Positions 1-9,537 of a DNA stretch of 64,000 nt are shown one piece after another. Location of the stretch: contig CAURED010000008.1 in the NCBI GenBank assembly GCA_963524205.1, positions 62,001-126,000 of the forward strand, given 5' to 3'. The position numbers and the translations under genes are program-made. The first letter of the stretch is position 1, and each line of letters starts with the position of its first letter. The notes beneath the pieces are model-generated. The model searched no databases. It worked only from the letters and a program-made list of their open reading frames with translations, and had not been told where the DNA came from. The DNA comes from Aminipila sp963524205. Its GTDB lineage: Bacteria; Bacillota; Clostridia; Peptostreptococcales; Anaerovoracaceae.

Positions 1-12
1 GAGATGAAGTAA
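1..12 (+). CDS. 3' tail of an upstream gene (3 codons plus stop), unidentified
   Basis: The first twelve bases can be read as three codons followed by TAA, ending four bases before the eutS start. In eut loci the genes are packed this tightly, so this is probably the end of another eut gene. The fragment is too short to identify or even to prove that it is coding. Confidence 0.25.
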   Translation, partial: EMK

Positions 13-15
13 AAG

Positions 16-399
16 ATGGACATCAGAGATTTACTACCAGAAGATTCAGAAGGAAGGCTTAGAATTATACAGGAAAGTGTTCCGGGAAAGCAGATTTCAC
101 TGGCGCATATTATAGGAGGGCCAAGGCCTATTATATATAAAAAGTTAGGGTTAAACCCTGATATAGATTTTGATAACTCGGCAATCGGGATATTAAATGT
201 AACACCGCCAGAATCAGCCGTAATTGCAAGTGATATAGCTATCAAGGCGGGAGACGTATATCTAGGCTTTGTAGATAGATTTAGTGGTACATTGATTATA
301 ACAGGAAGACTTTCAGAGGTAGAAACTGCTATTCAGGAGATTGTTTCGTACTTTAAAAATGAATTGGAATTTGCTGTGTGCAGAATAACAAGAAGGTAA
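16..399 (+). CDS. eutS: EutS/PduU-type bacterial microcompartment shell protein
   Basis: This is a single BMC-domain shell protein of the circularly permuted EutS/PduU type, which forms hexameric tiles of the ethanolamine or propanediol utilisation compartment. The core matches family members, with GKQISLAHIIGGP near the N terminus, then VTPPESAVIASDIAIKAGDVY, GFVDRFSGTLIITG and a C-terminal strand ending CRITRR. At 127 aa it is slightly longer than E. coli EutS because of about 15 extra N-terminal residues. Only one Met is available as a start and the ribosome binding site is weak, which fits coupling to a gene ending just upstream. eutP follows after 7 bp. The rest of the compartment locus, if present, lies left of the window. 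Confidence 0.93.
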   Translation: MDIRDLLPEDSEGRLRIIQESVPGKQISLAHIIGGPRPIIYKKLGLNPDIDFDNSAIGILNVTPPESAVIASDIAIKAGDVYLGFVDRFSGTLIITGRLSEVETAIQEIVSYFKNELEFAVCRITRR

Positions 400-406
400 A
401 ATAATT

Positions 407-886
407 ATGAGGAAAATTATGCTTGTTGGGCGCAGTGAGGCGGGAAAGACTACATTAACACAAGCTTTGAAGGGCGAGAAAATTACTTATCACAAAACCC
501 AGTATGTCAATTATTATGATGTTATTATAGATACACCTGGCGAATATGCGGAAACAAATACTTTAGCAGGAGCATTAGAGATTTATTCTTATGAAGCGGA
601 TGTAATAGGACTTCTACTTAGTGCTATTGAACCGTATTCCCTGTATCCCCCTTGCATATGTGCCATTGCGACCAGAGAAGTAATAGGTATTGTGACTAAA
701 ATAGATCATAAGGATGCTGATGTGGAACAGGCTAAGGAGTGGCTTAGGTTAGCAGGTTGTGAAAAAATATTTTGTATTAGCGCTTACACTGGGGAAGGTG
801 TTTCAGATATTTTAGAATATTTAAAAGAAGATGACGATGTGCTCCCTTGGGAAGAAGCAAAGGCAAAAGATGACGCTTTAAGATAG
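407..886 (+). CDS. eutP: EutP/PduV family P-loop GTPase-like protein
   Basis: This small Ras-like P-loop protein of ethanolamine/propanediol loci has 159 aa, normal for the family. It has a Walker A motif at residues 8-16 (GRSEAGKTT), a DTPGEY motif at 42-47 and a TKID base-specificity motif at 97-100. The family's exact role is unsettled; proposals include compartment positioning and acetate-kinase-like activity. It is in one operon with eutS. The last codons and the stop lie inside the 5' arm and loop of a strong terminator hairpin, so this marks the end of the eut transcript. Confidence 0.92.
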   Translation: MRKIMLVGRSEAGKTTLTQALKGEKITYHKTQYVNYYDVIIDTPGEYAETNTLAGALEIYSYEADVIGLLLSAIEPYSLYPPCICAIATREVIGIVTKIDHKDADVEQAKEWLRLAGCEKIFCISAYTGEGVSDILEYLKEDDDVLPWEEAKAKDDALR

Positions 887-902
887 TCATCTTTTGTTTT
901 TT
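865..902 (+). terminator. Rho-independent terminator of the eut operon
   Basis: A perfect 10-bp inverted repeat (AAAAGATGAC at 865-874, GTCATCTTTT at 886-895) is followed by a T-rich run to about 902. It overlaps the end of eutP, whose stop codon is at 884-886. Confidence 0.85.
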
Positions 903-987
903 TATAGATAAAATCACTATCAATCGAATTGAATCTTGTGATTTGGAACAAATTTCTAATTATTCTACTTATTTTTCCCAAAAACCA

Positions 988-1016
988 TTGAAGTAACCTC
1001 AAAAAATGTATAAAAT
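988..1016 (+). promoter_or_regulatory. Predicted sigma-A promoter for the YfcC-type transporter
   Basis: TTGAAG at 988-993 and TAAAAT at 1011-1016 are separated by 17 bp, 52 bp before the start codon at 1068. The position after the eut terminator and before a strong GAGGAGG (1056-1062) supports it. The match to consensus is moderate. Confidence 0.5.
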
Positions 1017-1067
1017 ACATAGTGCACTAGTAAAAAATAGAACTTATAACCTATTGAGGAGGAAAAA

Positions 1068-2609
1068 ATGGAAGAAAAAAATGTGATGGAGCAGGGAACT
1101 CCAGTTAAACAAAAGAAAAAGCGACAATTCCCATCGGCCTTTACGGTATTATTTATTATTTTAATTATCGCGGCCATAGGCACTCAATTTATGCCAACAG
1201 GTTCATATTCAAAATTACTTTATAATGCAGATACTCAGATGTTTGATATTACTGCACCAGACGGAAGCATATCTTCAATGGAAGCAGATCAGGCAACACT
1301 TAATGAACTTGATATTAAAGCTAGATTAGACTTATTTTTAGATGGTAGTATTAATAAGCCAATAGGTATTCCTGGAAGCTATGAAACAATTGAATCTAAT
1401 CCACAAGGATTTACTGATTGCGTTTTAGCTTTAGTGAATGGTGTATATGATACCATTGACATCAGTTTATTTATTTTTGTACTGGGTGGTATGCTTGCTT
1501 ATTTAAATAAATCAGGCGCTTTCGCCGCTGGTATGGGAGCATTATCTAGAGTAACTAAAGGGAAAGAATACATACTTATTATACTTATTACTATGTTGAT
1601 TTCACTTGGTGGTACTACTTTTGGCATGTGCGAAGAAACTGTTCCGCTTTATGCAGTAGTTATTCCGATTTTTGTATTAGCAGGTTATGATGCTTTAGTA
1701 GGTATTGCTGCAGTATATTTGGGATCATCTATAGGTACAATGTGCTCAACTGTTAATCCATTCTCAACTGTAATCGCATCCAATGCTGCAGGTATTAATT
1801 TCATGGAAGGATTTGGAATTAGAGTAGCAGCACTTATTGTTGGAACGATTATCTGTATACTATATGTTATCAGATATGGTAACATGGTTAGAAAGAATCC
1901 TGAAAAATCACTTATCTTAGAAAGCAAAGCATATATTGATGAAAAGTACTGCAGTGAGGCTGAAGTACCTGCATTAACTGGCCGATATAAGATTATATTA
2001 ACACAATTCTTTTTAACTTTTGTAATCATGGTTTATGGTGTAGTTAAGCTTGGCTGGTGGTTTGGCGAAATGACTGGCTTATTCTTAGTTTCAGCTATCA
2101 TCATGGGTATCATTTTGCGCATGAGTGAAAGAGATATGGTTAATGAATTCTTAGCAGGTGCTGGAGATATGATAGGTGTTGCACTTATTTGTGGTGTTGC
2201 AAGATCAATCAATGGAATCTTAGAAAACGGCTTAGTATCAGATGCATTATTGAATACCATGTCAGGCTGGGTAGAAGGCATGAGTCCATTTGCCTTTGCT
2301 ATTATGATGTACTTTATATATATTATATTAGGGTTCTTCATTAATTCATCATCAGGACTTGCTGTACTTTCAATGCCAATCATGGCACCTTTGGCAGATG
2401 CAGTTGGACTTCCAAGAGAAGTTGTTATTACAGCATACATGTTTGGACAGGGTACAATGGGCTTCATTACTCCAACAGGCTTAGTACTTGTAGTCCTTCA
2501 ATTGGTTCATGTAAACTATGATAAATACATAAAATTTATTATGCCGCTTATGGGTATCTTAGTAGCATTTTCAATTGCATTCCTTTGCATCCAGGTTGCA
2601 ACTGTATAA
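1068..2609 (+). CDS. YfcC family transporter (C4-dicarboxylate anaerobic carrier-like)
   Basis: This polytopic inner-membrane carrier of 513 aa belongs to the YfcC/DcuC-related superfamily. It has a charged cytoplasmic N terminus (to about residue 22), a first membrane helix, a long external loop (about 45-130), and then ten or more hydrophobic helices. Family-typical patches are the GGTTFGMCEE stretch and the C-terminal GFITPTGLV. Substrates in this family are poorly defined; basic amino acids, peptides, short-chain fatty acids and C4-dicarboxylates have all been suggested. A strong GAGGAGG lies 6 bp upstream. The next gene is a PepV-like dipeptidase separated by a terminator, so joint use in peptide or amino-acid metabolism is possible but only inferred. 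Confidence 0.85.
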   Translation: MEEKNVMEQGTPVKQKKKRQFPSAFTVLFIILIIAAIGTQFMPTGSYSKLLYNADTQMFDITAPDGSISSMEADQATLNELDIKARLDLFLDGSINKPIGIPGSYETIESNPQGFTDCVLALVNGVYDTIDISLFIFVLGGMLAYLNKSGAFAAGMGALSRVTKGKEYILIILITMLISLGGTTFGMCEETVPLYAVVIPIFVLAGYDALVGIAAVYLGSSIGTMCSTVNPFSTVIASNAAGINFMEGFGIRVAALIVGTIICILYVIRYGNMVRKNPEKSLILESKAYIDEKYCSEAEVPALTGRYKIILTQFFLTFVIMVYGVVKLGWWFGEMTGLFLVSAIIMGIILRMSERDMVNEFLAGAGDMIGVALICGVARSINGILENGLVSDALLNTMSGWVEGMSPFAFAIMMYFIYIILGFFINSSSGLAVLSMPIMAPLADAVGLPREVVITAYMFGQGTMGFITPTGLVLVVLQLVHVNYDKYIKFIMPLMGILVAFSIAFLCIQVATV

Positions 2610-2663
2610 TGTTAGTATTGATTAAAACTAGTTGCAAAATAGGCAATAAATTAACTTAAATCT

Positions 2664-2708
2664 AAAAAGGCTCTCTCAAAAAAATGAATAATTGAGATAG
2701 CCTTTTTT
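2664..2708 (+). terminator. Rho-independent terminator after the YfcC-type transporter
   Basis: The arms at 2664-2679 and 2692-2707 pair at 15 of 16 positions. The 3' arm itself ends in a run of T. Confidence 0.85.
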
Positions 2709-2760
2709 ACTATTAATAGAGCATTGCAGAAATATTAATAAGTATATAAGGAGGATGAAA

Positions 2761-4152
2761 ATGAAAAATTACATTGATTTAATTGATGGGTATAAAGATC
2801 AGATGTTAGAGGATCTAAAAAAGGCTATTGCAATAAAAAGTGTTGCAGGTGAGGCCGAAGGAGATTCCCCTTTTGGAAAAGGAGTACAAGCAGCATTTGA
2901 TAATATGCTTGCACTAGGAGAAAGAGAGGGCTTTGCGACAAAGAATGTGGACAATTATGGTGGGCACATTGAGTTTAAAGGTGAAGGTGATGGTATTTTT
3001 GCCTTAATTGGACATCTTGATGTAGTACCAGAAGGCAGCGGATGGGAACATGATCCTTATGGGGGAGAAATAATAGGAGATAAAATGTTTGGCAGGGGTA
3101 CTATTGATGATAAAGGCCCTACAATGGCAGCGTTTTATGCAATAAAAGCGCTTAAAGACTCTGGCTTTAAGCCCCGAAAGGATATACGTTTAATCTTAGG
3201 GTTAGATGAAGAAACGGATTGGAAAGGAATGAATTACTATATGGAGCATGAGGAAACGCCAGATTCCGGATTTGCTCCAGATGCGGATTTCCCTGTCATA
3301 CACTGTGAAAAAGGACTGATTGTATTTGATGTAGTTAAAAGATTAAATAATATTGATAAATCTGGTCTGCGTTTAGTTAGCTTTGAAGGTGGTAATGCAC
3401 CCAACATGGTTGCAGACAGAGCCAAAATTGTAATAACTGGTGGAGATATTACTGATAAAATTGAAGCGTATAAGAAAAACAGTAAACATGATATTGTTTG
3501 TGAAAAGGTAGGAGAAAGCTTAGAAATAACTGCAAAAGGTATTTCTGCTCATGGCGCAATGCCAGAGGAAGGCCTTAATGCAATAACAATTTTGTTTGAA
3601 GCAATTAAAGATATTGAATTTAATAATTCAGAGGTAAATGCTTTTGTAAAGTTTTACAACGATACAATAGGATTTGATTATCATGGTGAACGATTTGGCT
3701 GTGGCTTTGAAGATGAACCATCAGGAAAATTGAATTTTAATGTAGGAAAATTCAAACTTAATGAGTCAGATGCCAGATTAACTATAAATATTAGGTATCC
3801 GGCAACTATGCAGGAAGATGATATTTACAATGGTATGGATACTATAGCTGGTCCAATGGGATATTCAATTGAAAGACTGGATCATCTGGCACCATTGTAT
3901 GTACCTAAAGATCATGCTTTAGTAAAAGTGCTAATGAATGTTTACCAGGAATTCACAGGAGATATGAAAAGTGAGCCTTTAGTTATAGGTGGTGCAACTT
4001 ATGCAAGGACAGTACCGAATAGTGTGGCTTTTGGACCAGTATTTCCAGGAGAAACTGCGGTAGAACATCAGGCAGATGAATATATTTCCATTTCAGGAAT
4101 GGTTAAAGCTACGAAGATATTCGCAGAAGCAATATACAGATTAACAAAATAA
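2761..4152 (+). CDS. pepV: PepV/Sapep-type M20 family dipeptidase
   Basis: This zinc aminopeptidase of peptidase family M20 cleaves dipeptides in the cytoplasm. The family metal and catalytic residues are visible: GHLDVV with His85 and Asp87, GTIDDKGP with Asp116/117, LDEETDW with Glu150/151, and the lid-domain HGAMPEEGLNA. The length of 463 aa fits PepV. An in-frame ATG lies 6 bp upstream at 2755, but AAGGAGG (2748-2754) abuts it directly, so the ATG at 2761 with 6-bp spacing is the better start. The gene is monocistronic or heads a short transcript with the following unknown gene. Confidence 0.9.
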   Translation: MKNYIDLIDGYKDQMLEDLKKAIAIKSVAGEAEGDSPFGKGVQAAFDNMLALGEREGFATKNVDNYGGHIEFKGEGDGIFALIGHLDVVPEGSGWEHDPYGGEIIGDKMFGRGTIDDKGPTMAAFYAIKALKDSGFKPRKDIRLILGLDEETDWKGMNYYMEHEETPDSGFAPDADFPVIHCEKGLIVFDVVKRLNNIDKSGLRLVSFEGGNAPNMVADRAKIVITGGDITDKIEAYKKNSKHDIVCEKVGESLEITAKGISAHGAMPEEGLNAITILFEAIKDIEFNNSEVNAFVKFYNDTIGFDYHGERFGCGFEDEPSGKLNFNVGKFKLNESDARLTINIRYPATMQEDDIYNGMDTIAGPMGYSIERLDHLAPLYVPKDHALVKVLMNVYQEFTGDMKSEPLVIGGATYARTVPNSVAFGPVFPGETAVEHQADEYISISGMVKATKIFAEAIYRLTK

Positions 4153-4273
4153 GGGTACTTAATCTGTCGCAATATGGGTAAAAATTTGGAACATAAATAG
4201 TTGAATTACTGTCATGGGGTACTTCATAATTAGAATGAAGCTTTCAAGAGATGAAATGATTAGGGGGAACACC

Positions 4274-4924
4274 ATGACAAAAGGAAAATTCCAAAAGGAA
4301 TATCGGGTGCTATGCCTGGCTATAGTTGTAATTGTATGTATAATCCTTACAGGAGCCGGACGTGGACACATAGAGTTAGGTAAAATACTAGATAAATCAC
4401 TAGATAATAAGAGCCTGATAATTGCAAATGATAATCAAATAGATTTAGATAATTTAGTTTCCGAGCGATGGATATTAAGAATTAACTATGATTTTAAGGA
4501 GGAGGGTGCAGAAAAACTAAGCATTCTTCAGGGGTATACGGGTGATAATCATTTACTGGGAAGTAAGATGGAGAAACAAATTGCTCTTGTTACATCTAAT
4601 GAGCAAGAATGGTTCCCAACATTATGGTTTGACGCTTATGACTGGTTTGATGAAGAGAAAGGTGTTGGAATAATTAGTTTGATTTTAACAAAGGAAAGCC
4701 AATTAGCCTTTGCGCAGTTACCAGATACGGCTTTATATGAACAATTACCCGATTATGCTATGAACAATTTGAAAGATAGGGATTCAAGCAGTGTCCAGAA
4801 AACCGAAGTGTATACAAACTATAATTTACAGATGCCTATTGAAGGATTAAAATCAGTTGTGAAGTTAACTGAACCAATAAAAATTACTAGAAATATAGAA
4901 GTTATTATGCCTGAAATCATATAA
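4274..4924 (+). CDS. Membrane-anchored protein of unknown function
   Basis: I do not recognise this 216-aa protein. It has a basic N terminus, one membrane segment at about residues 10-27 (LCLAIVVIVCIILTG), then a soluble, acidic, probably extracellular domain of about 185 residues without cysteines or a known catalytic motif. AGGGGG at 4262-4266 points to the ATG at 4274 rather than the in-frame ATG at 4214. It lies between pepV and dnaE and ends in its own terminator. It could be a signal-anchored protein or a divergent secreted protein. No function is assigned. Confidence 0.7.
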   Translation: MTKGKFQKEYRVLCLAIVVIVCIILTGAGRGHIELGKILDKSLDNKSLIIANDNQIDLDNLVSERWILRINYDFKEEGAEKLSILQGYTGDNHLLGSKMEKQIALVTSNEQEWFPTLWFDAYDWFDEEKGVGIISLILTKESQLAFAQLPDTALYEQLPDYAMNNLKDRDSSSVQKTEVYTNYNLQMPIEGLKSVVKLTEPIKITRNIEVIMPEII

Positions 4925-4947
4925 AAGGTATCAATTCAAAAATGAGA

Positions 4948-4974
4948 CTGCAGATTAAATTCTGCGGTTTTTTT
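4948..4974 (+). terminator. Rho-independent terminator upstream of dnaE
   Basis: A 7-bp stem (CTGCAGA / TCTGCGG with one G-U pair) and 6-nt loop are followed by seven T. It separates the unknown membrane protein gene from dnaE. Confidence 0.8.
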
Positions 4975-5036
4975 ATTGCAATAAATATGGTAAAATATAA
5001 GGATAAAATATAAGCAAACTATAGAAGGAGAAACAT

Positions 5037-8000
5037 ATGGCATTTACACATCTTCACGTACATACTGAATATAGCCTGCTGGACGGAGCGGCCAGAATAA
5101 AAGATTTGATAGCAAGAGCCAAGGAGCTTGGAATGGATTCAATAGCTATTACAGATCATGGTGTAATGTTTGGAGTTGTCGATTTTTATAGAGAAGCTTT
5201 AAAGAATGGCATTAAGCCTATTATAGGCTGCGAAGTTTATACAGCCGCCAGAACCATGTTAGACAAGGACGCAGAAAAAGATAAGTATCAGGGGCATTTA
5301 GTACTTCTAGCAAAGAATCAAGAAGGATATCAGAACCTTATAAAGATTGTTTCAGAAGGTTTTACAAAGGGGTACTACTATAAGCCTAGAATTGATAAAA
5401 ATGTTCTTAGACAGCACAGTACAGGCCTTATAGCTCTATCTGCATGTCTGGCTGGGAACATTCAGAGGAAGTTAAGTAACAGAGATTATAATGGAGCCAA
5501 GGAAGAAGCCTTGGAGTTATTAGATATATTTGGAGAAGGTAATTTCTATTTAGAGCTTCAAGATCAAGGGCTGGAAGAAGAATATGCAATATTAGCTGAT
5601 ATGAAGAGGCTTAGAGAGGAAACCGGAATTCCTTTCGTTGCTACAAATGATGTGCACTATGTAAGGCAGGAGGATGCAGCTGCACATGATATTTTATTAT
5701 GTATACAGACAGCTACAAATATTGATGATGAAAAACGTATGCGTTTTCCAAATGATCAATTTTATTTGAAGTCTGAACAGGAAATGAAAGTTCTTTTTGC
5801 AGGAATTCCAGAAGCAATAGAAAACACACAGAAAATTGCAGATCAATGTAAAGTAGATTTTACCTTTGGAGAACTTCATTTACCTGAATTTAAAGCTCCT
5901 GACGGTAAAAACAATAACCAGTATCTTAGAGAACTTTGTGAGATTGGACTTAAAGACAGATATGGTGAAGGAACCCCTGAAATAAGAGAACGTTTTGAAT
6001 ATGAAATATCAGTAATTGAAAAAATGGGGTATGTAGAATATTTTCTTATCGTATGGGATTTTATAAATTATGCAAAAGAAAATAACATTATGGTAGGTCC
6101 CGGGAGAGGTTCTGCAGCAGGAAGTATTGTGGCATATGCTCTAAAGATTACAGATATAGATCCAATTAGATATTCTTTAATTTTTGAGCGGTTTTTAAAC
6201 CCTGAAAGAGTCAGTATGCCTGATATTGATATCGACTTCTGCTATGAGAGAAGGCAAGAGGTTATAAACTATGTTATAGAAAAATATGGTGAAGACAAAG
6301 TTGCACAGATTATAACCTTTGGAACCATGAAAGCAAAAGCTGCCATAAGAGATGTAGGAAGAGCCTTAAACATGAGTTATGCGGAAACAGATGCTATTGC
6401 AAAGGCGGTACCTTTTGATTTGAAAATGACTATAGGCAAGGCTTTAGAGATGAATCCTGAATTAAAAGCTGCCTATGAGAAGGATAAACGGGTAGCTCAG
6501 GTAATCGACACGGCCAGGGCTATTGAAGGTATGCCGAGACATGCTTCTACCCATGCAGCTGGTGTAGTTATATCCAAAAAAAGTATAAATGAATATGTGC
6601 CATTATATTTAGCAGAAAAAGGGATATCTACGCAGTTTACCATGACTACAATTGAAGAATTGGGACTGCTAAAAATGGATTTTTTAGGACTTAGAACTTT
6701 AACAGTTATTCGTGATGCACTTGAAATGATTGAAGCAAATCATGGGGTAAAGATTGATTTTTCAAGAATGACATATGATGATCCTAAACCTTTTAATATG
6801 ATAGCAAGCGGTAATACTCAAGGTGTGTTCCAACTTGAAAGTGCTGGAATGACACAGTTTATGAAAAACTTAAATCCTGATTGCTTTGAAGATATTGTAG
6901 CGGGAATTTCATTATACAGACCAGGTCCTATGGGTTCTATTCCAACATACATTGCAAATAAGAAATATCCAGAAGAAATCGTATATCTGCATAAAAGTCT
7001 GGAACCAATCTTGTCCGTAACTTATGGCTGCTTAGTTTATCAGGAACAGGTAATGCAAATTGTACGTGACTTAGCGGGATATACCTATGGAAGAAGTGAT
7101 CTTGTACGTCGTGCCATGGGGAAAAAGAAGATGGATGTAATGCTTCAGGAAAAAGAGTATTTCATTCATGGTAAAGAGGATGAACAGGGAAATATCGAAA
7201 TAATGGGATGTGTAAGAAATGGTGTGCCTGAAAATATTGCCGGGGAAATATTTAATCAAATGGTCAGCTTTGCTGAATATGCCTTTAATAAATCTCATGC
7301 TGCTGCCTATGCAGTTGTTGCGTATGAAACAGCATATTTAAAAGCATATTATCCTATAGAGTTTATGGCAGCGCTTATGACAAGCGTTATTGGTGATGGT
7401 GTTCAAATTGCAAAGTATATTCGCAATTGCAATGAAATGGGAATTGAAGTCCTTCCACCAAGCATTATTGACAGTAGTAAAAAATTTACTGTTGTAGATG
7501 GAAAAATACATTTCGGACTGTTAGGGGTAAAGAATGTTGGTGGAGGAGTCATTGACGAAATAGTTAAATCCAGAGAAGATAAAGGCATACCAAAGGACAT
7601 TTTTCAGTTTATCTCTAATGTAAATATTCATGAGATAAATAAGAAGGCTATTGAAAGTTTAATAAAAGCAGGTGCTTTTGATTGCCTGAGTCAAAACAGA
7701 GCCCAGCATCTGGCAGTATATGAAGGATTATTAGAGTCAGCTCAGAATAATTCAAAGAAAAATATTGAAGGACAGATGTCTTTATTTCAACTGAATAGTG
7801 AAGAAATGGACGTAGACTCCATTTCAGGAAGACTTCCGGATGTTTCTAATTTTTCACAAGATATTTTAATCGGAATGGAAAAAGAAATATTAGGGGTTTA
7901 TCTGACAGGGCATCCTTTAAAGAATTACGAAGAGCAGATTGATAAGCTTGTTTCAATTACGGCTGAAGATTTAGCTCATGCAGAAACAAATGAGAATGTA

Positions 8001-8501
8001 ACAGATGGAATGAAAGCTACTATTGCCGGTATTGTAAGTGGAAAAAAGATACTAGTAACAAAAAGCAATAAACAGATGGCTTTTTTGAATATTGAAGATC
8101 TTTATGGAGAAATAGAAGTTGTAGTATTCCCTAATGTATATGAGAAATATTTGCAATTAATTAAAGAAGAGAACATACTGGTTATTAAAGGAACTATAAA
8201 CTTTAAAGAGGATGAAGCTCCTAAACTTCTGGCGGATAAGATTGTTCATATAGATGCTTTTAGTGAATCTTCAAAAGAGATTCCAGTAAAAATAAAGGTG
8301 CCAAGAAATCTGGAAGAAGGAAAGTGCTTTAATCTTATTAAAGAATTAATTTTGGCCAACAAAGGTCCAAAACCAGTTATGATATACATAGAGGAATCTG
8401 GGAAGAAATTCAGAACAAATCGAGACTTATGGGTTGATCCAAGTGAATCTTTCATCAGTGCTATAGAAGGGCTGGTGGGAAAAGAAAATGTAAAGCTATA
8501 A
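5037..8501 (+). CDS. dnaE: DNA polymerase III alpha subunit (DnaE type)
   Basis: This replicative C-family polymerase has 1154 aa, close to the E. coli DnaE length. It has an N-terminal PHP domain starting HLHVHTEYSLLDG, a palm with GPGRGSAAGS at about 350-360, catalytic Asp396 and Asp398 in PDIDIDF, a third Asp548 in KMDFLGLRTL, a helix-hairpin-helix region near 860, and an OB-fold near 990-1080. Clostridia usually carry PolC as well, so this is likely the second polymerase used for priming-strand extension or repair, although the subtype cannot be decided here. GAAGGAG lies 6 bp upstream. pfkA follows after 62 bp, probably on the same transcript. Confidence 0.97.
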   Translation: MAFTHLHVHTEYSLLDGAARIKDLIARAKELGMDSIAITDHGVMFGVVDFYREALKNGIKPIIGCEVYTAARTMLDKDAEKDKYQGHLVLLAKNQEGYQNLIKIVSEGFTKGYYYKPRIDKNVLRQHSTGLIALSACLAGNIQRKLSNRDYNGAKEEALELLDIFGEGNFYLELQDQGLEEEYAILADMKRLREETGIPFVATNDVHYVRQEDAAAHDILLCIQTATNIDDEKRMRFPNDQFYLKSEQEMKVLFAGIPEAIENTQKIADQCKVDFTFGELHLPEFKAPDGKNNNQYLRELCEIGLKDRYGEGTPEIRERFEYEISVIEKMGYVEYFLIVWDFINYAKENNIMVGPGRGSAAGSIVAYALKITDIDPIRYSLIFERFLNPERVSMPDIDIDFCYERRQEVINYVIEKYGEDKVAQIITFGTMKAKAAIRDVGRALNMSYAETDAIAKAVPFDLKMTIGKALEMNPELKAAYEKDKRVAQVIDTARAIEGMPRHASTHAAGVVISKKSINEYVPLYLAEKGISTQFTMTTIEELGLLKMDFLGLRTLTVIRDALEMIEANHGVKIDFSRMTYDDPKPFNMIASGNTQGVFQLESAGMTQFMKNLNPDCFEDIVAGISLYRPGPMGSIPTYIANKKYPEEIVYLHKSLEPILSVTYGCLVYQEQVMQIVRDLAGYTYGRSDLVRRAMGKKKMDVMLQEKEYFIHGKEDEQGNIEIMGCVRNGVPENIAGEIFNQMVSFAEYAFNKSHAAAYAVVAYETAYLKAYYPIEFMAALMTSVIGDGVQIAKYIRNCNEMGIEVLPPSIIDSSKKFTVVDGKIHFGLLGVKNVGGGVIDEIVKSREDKGIPKDIFQFISNVNIHEINKKAIESLIKAGAFDCLSQNRAQHLAVYEGLLESAQNNSKKNIEGQMSLFQLNSEEMDVDSISGRLPDVSNFSQDILIGMEKEILGVYLTGHPLKNYEEQIDKLVSITAEDLAHAETNENVTDGMKATIAGIVSGKKILVTKSNKQMAFLNIEDLYGEIEVVVFPNVYEKYLQLIKEENILVIKGTINFKEDEAPKLLADKIVHIDAFSESSKEIPVKIKVPRNLEEGKCFNLIKELILANKGPKPVMIYIEESGKKFRTNRDLWVDPSESFISAIEGLVGKENVKL

Positions 8502-8563
8502 AACTATTTTAAATAGAAAAATAGAGAAAATGGCTATACTATATAGAGTTGGAGGTAATTGTT

Positions 8564-9526
8564 ATGAAAAAAATTGGTGTATTAACAAGTGGCGGAGATT
8601 CTCCAGGCATGAATGCTGCTATTCGTGCAGCAGTTAGAGGAGCTATTTATTTAGGTATGGAAGTGTACGGAATTGAAAAAGGATATGAAGGACTTATTGA
8701 CGGAGATATTAAGCAAATGAACATTTCGTCTGTTTCAGATATTCTTCATAAGGGTGGTACTATTCTCAGAACTGCAAGAAGTGAACGGTTTATGACCAGT
8801 GACGGTCAGAAAAGAGCAAAACAGATGTTGGAAAGTTTTGGGATAGAAGGATTGGTAATAATTGGAGGAGACGGTTCCTTAAAGGGTGGACTTGATCTGT
8901 CAAAGAGGGGAATTACTGTTATGGGACTTCCAGGTACTATTGATAATGATTTAGGTTATACTGATTATACTATAGGATTTGATACTTCTGTGAATACTGT
9001 ACTTTCAGCTATTAGTAACATTCGTGATACTTCATCCTCTCATGAAAGGACTACCGTCATTGAGGTAATGGGCAGACATTGTGGTGACATAGCTCTTTAT
9101 GCTGGGCTTACAGGGGGAGCAGAAACAATTTTAATACCTGAAGTAGGAGTAGACATTAATGCTATTTGTAAAAAGATGGTACAGGGAAGAAACAGAGGAA
9201 AGCTACACAACATTATAATAAAGGCTGAAGGGATTGATATGTCAACACAGGAATTAGCAGAGACTTTAAAAGAAAGAACGGGAATGGAAACAAAGATTGT
9301 AGTTCTGGGGTATATTCAGAGAGGTGGATCGCCTACGGCAAGAGATCGAATGTTGGCCAGTCGTATGGCATATAAAGCAGTAGAGTTACTTCAAGAGGGA
9401 AGCGAAAGCAGAGCTGTTGGAATAAATGGAAGTGAAATTGTGCATTATGAACTAGGCGATGCTTTACAGATGAAAAGGGACTATGACAAGAAGGTTATGG
9501 AATTGGCTGATATATTATCCATTTAG
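8564..9526 (+). CDS. pfkA: ATP-dependent 6-phosphofructokinase
   Basis: This glycolytic enzyme phosphorylates fructose 6-phosphate to the 1,6-bisphosphate. The 320 aa match bacterial PfkA. Gly104 in GGDGS and Gly124 in PGTIDND are the ATP-type residues; pyrophosphate-dependent enzymes have Asp and Lys there. The N-terminal GVLTSGGDSPGMNAAIR and the IRDTSSSHER segment are also typical. A TTG at 8549 opens the frame earlier, but GGAGGT at 8551-8556 places the start at the ATG at 8564. It sits between dnaE and a LuxR-type regulator that begins 11 bp later. Confidence 0.97.
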   Translation: MKKIGVLTSGGDSPGMNAAIRAAVRGAIYLGMEVYGIEKGYEGLIDGDIKQMNISSVSDILHKGGTILRTARSERFMTSDGQKRAKQMLESFGIEGLVIIGGDGSLKGGLDLSKRGITVMGLPGTIDNDLGYTDYTIGFDTSVNTVLSAISNIRDTSSSHERTTVIEVMGRHCGDIALYAGLTGGAETILIPEVGVDINAICKKMVQGRNRGKLHNIIIKAEGIDMSTQELAETLKERTGMETKIVVLGYIQRGGSPTARDRMLASRMAYKAVELLQEGSESRAVGINGSEIVHYELGDALQMKRDYDKKVMELADILSI

Positions 9527-9537
9527 GAGTAAATTAT

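Noticed and set aside
925..955. A sigma-54-like TTGGAAC element upstream of the YfcC-type transporter
   Set aside because: The -12 GC doublet is missing. A sigma-A-type promoter at 988-1016 explains the region better.
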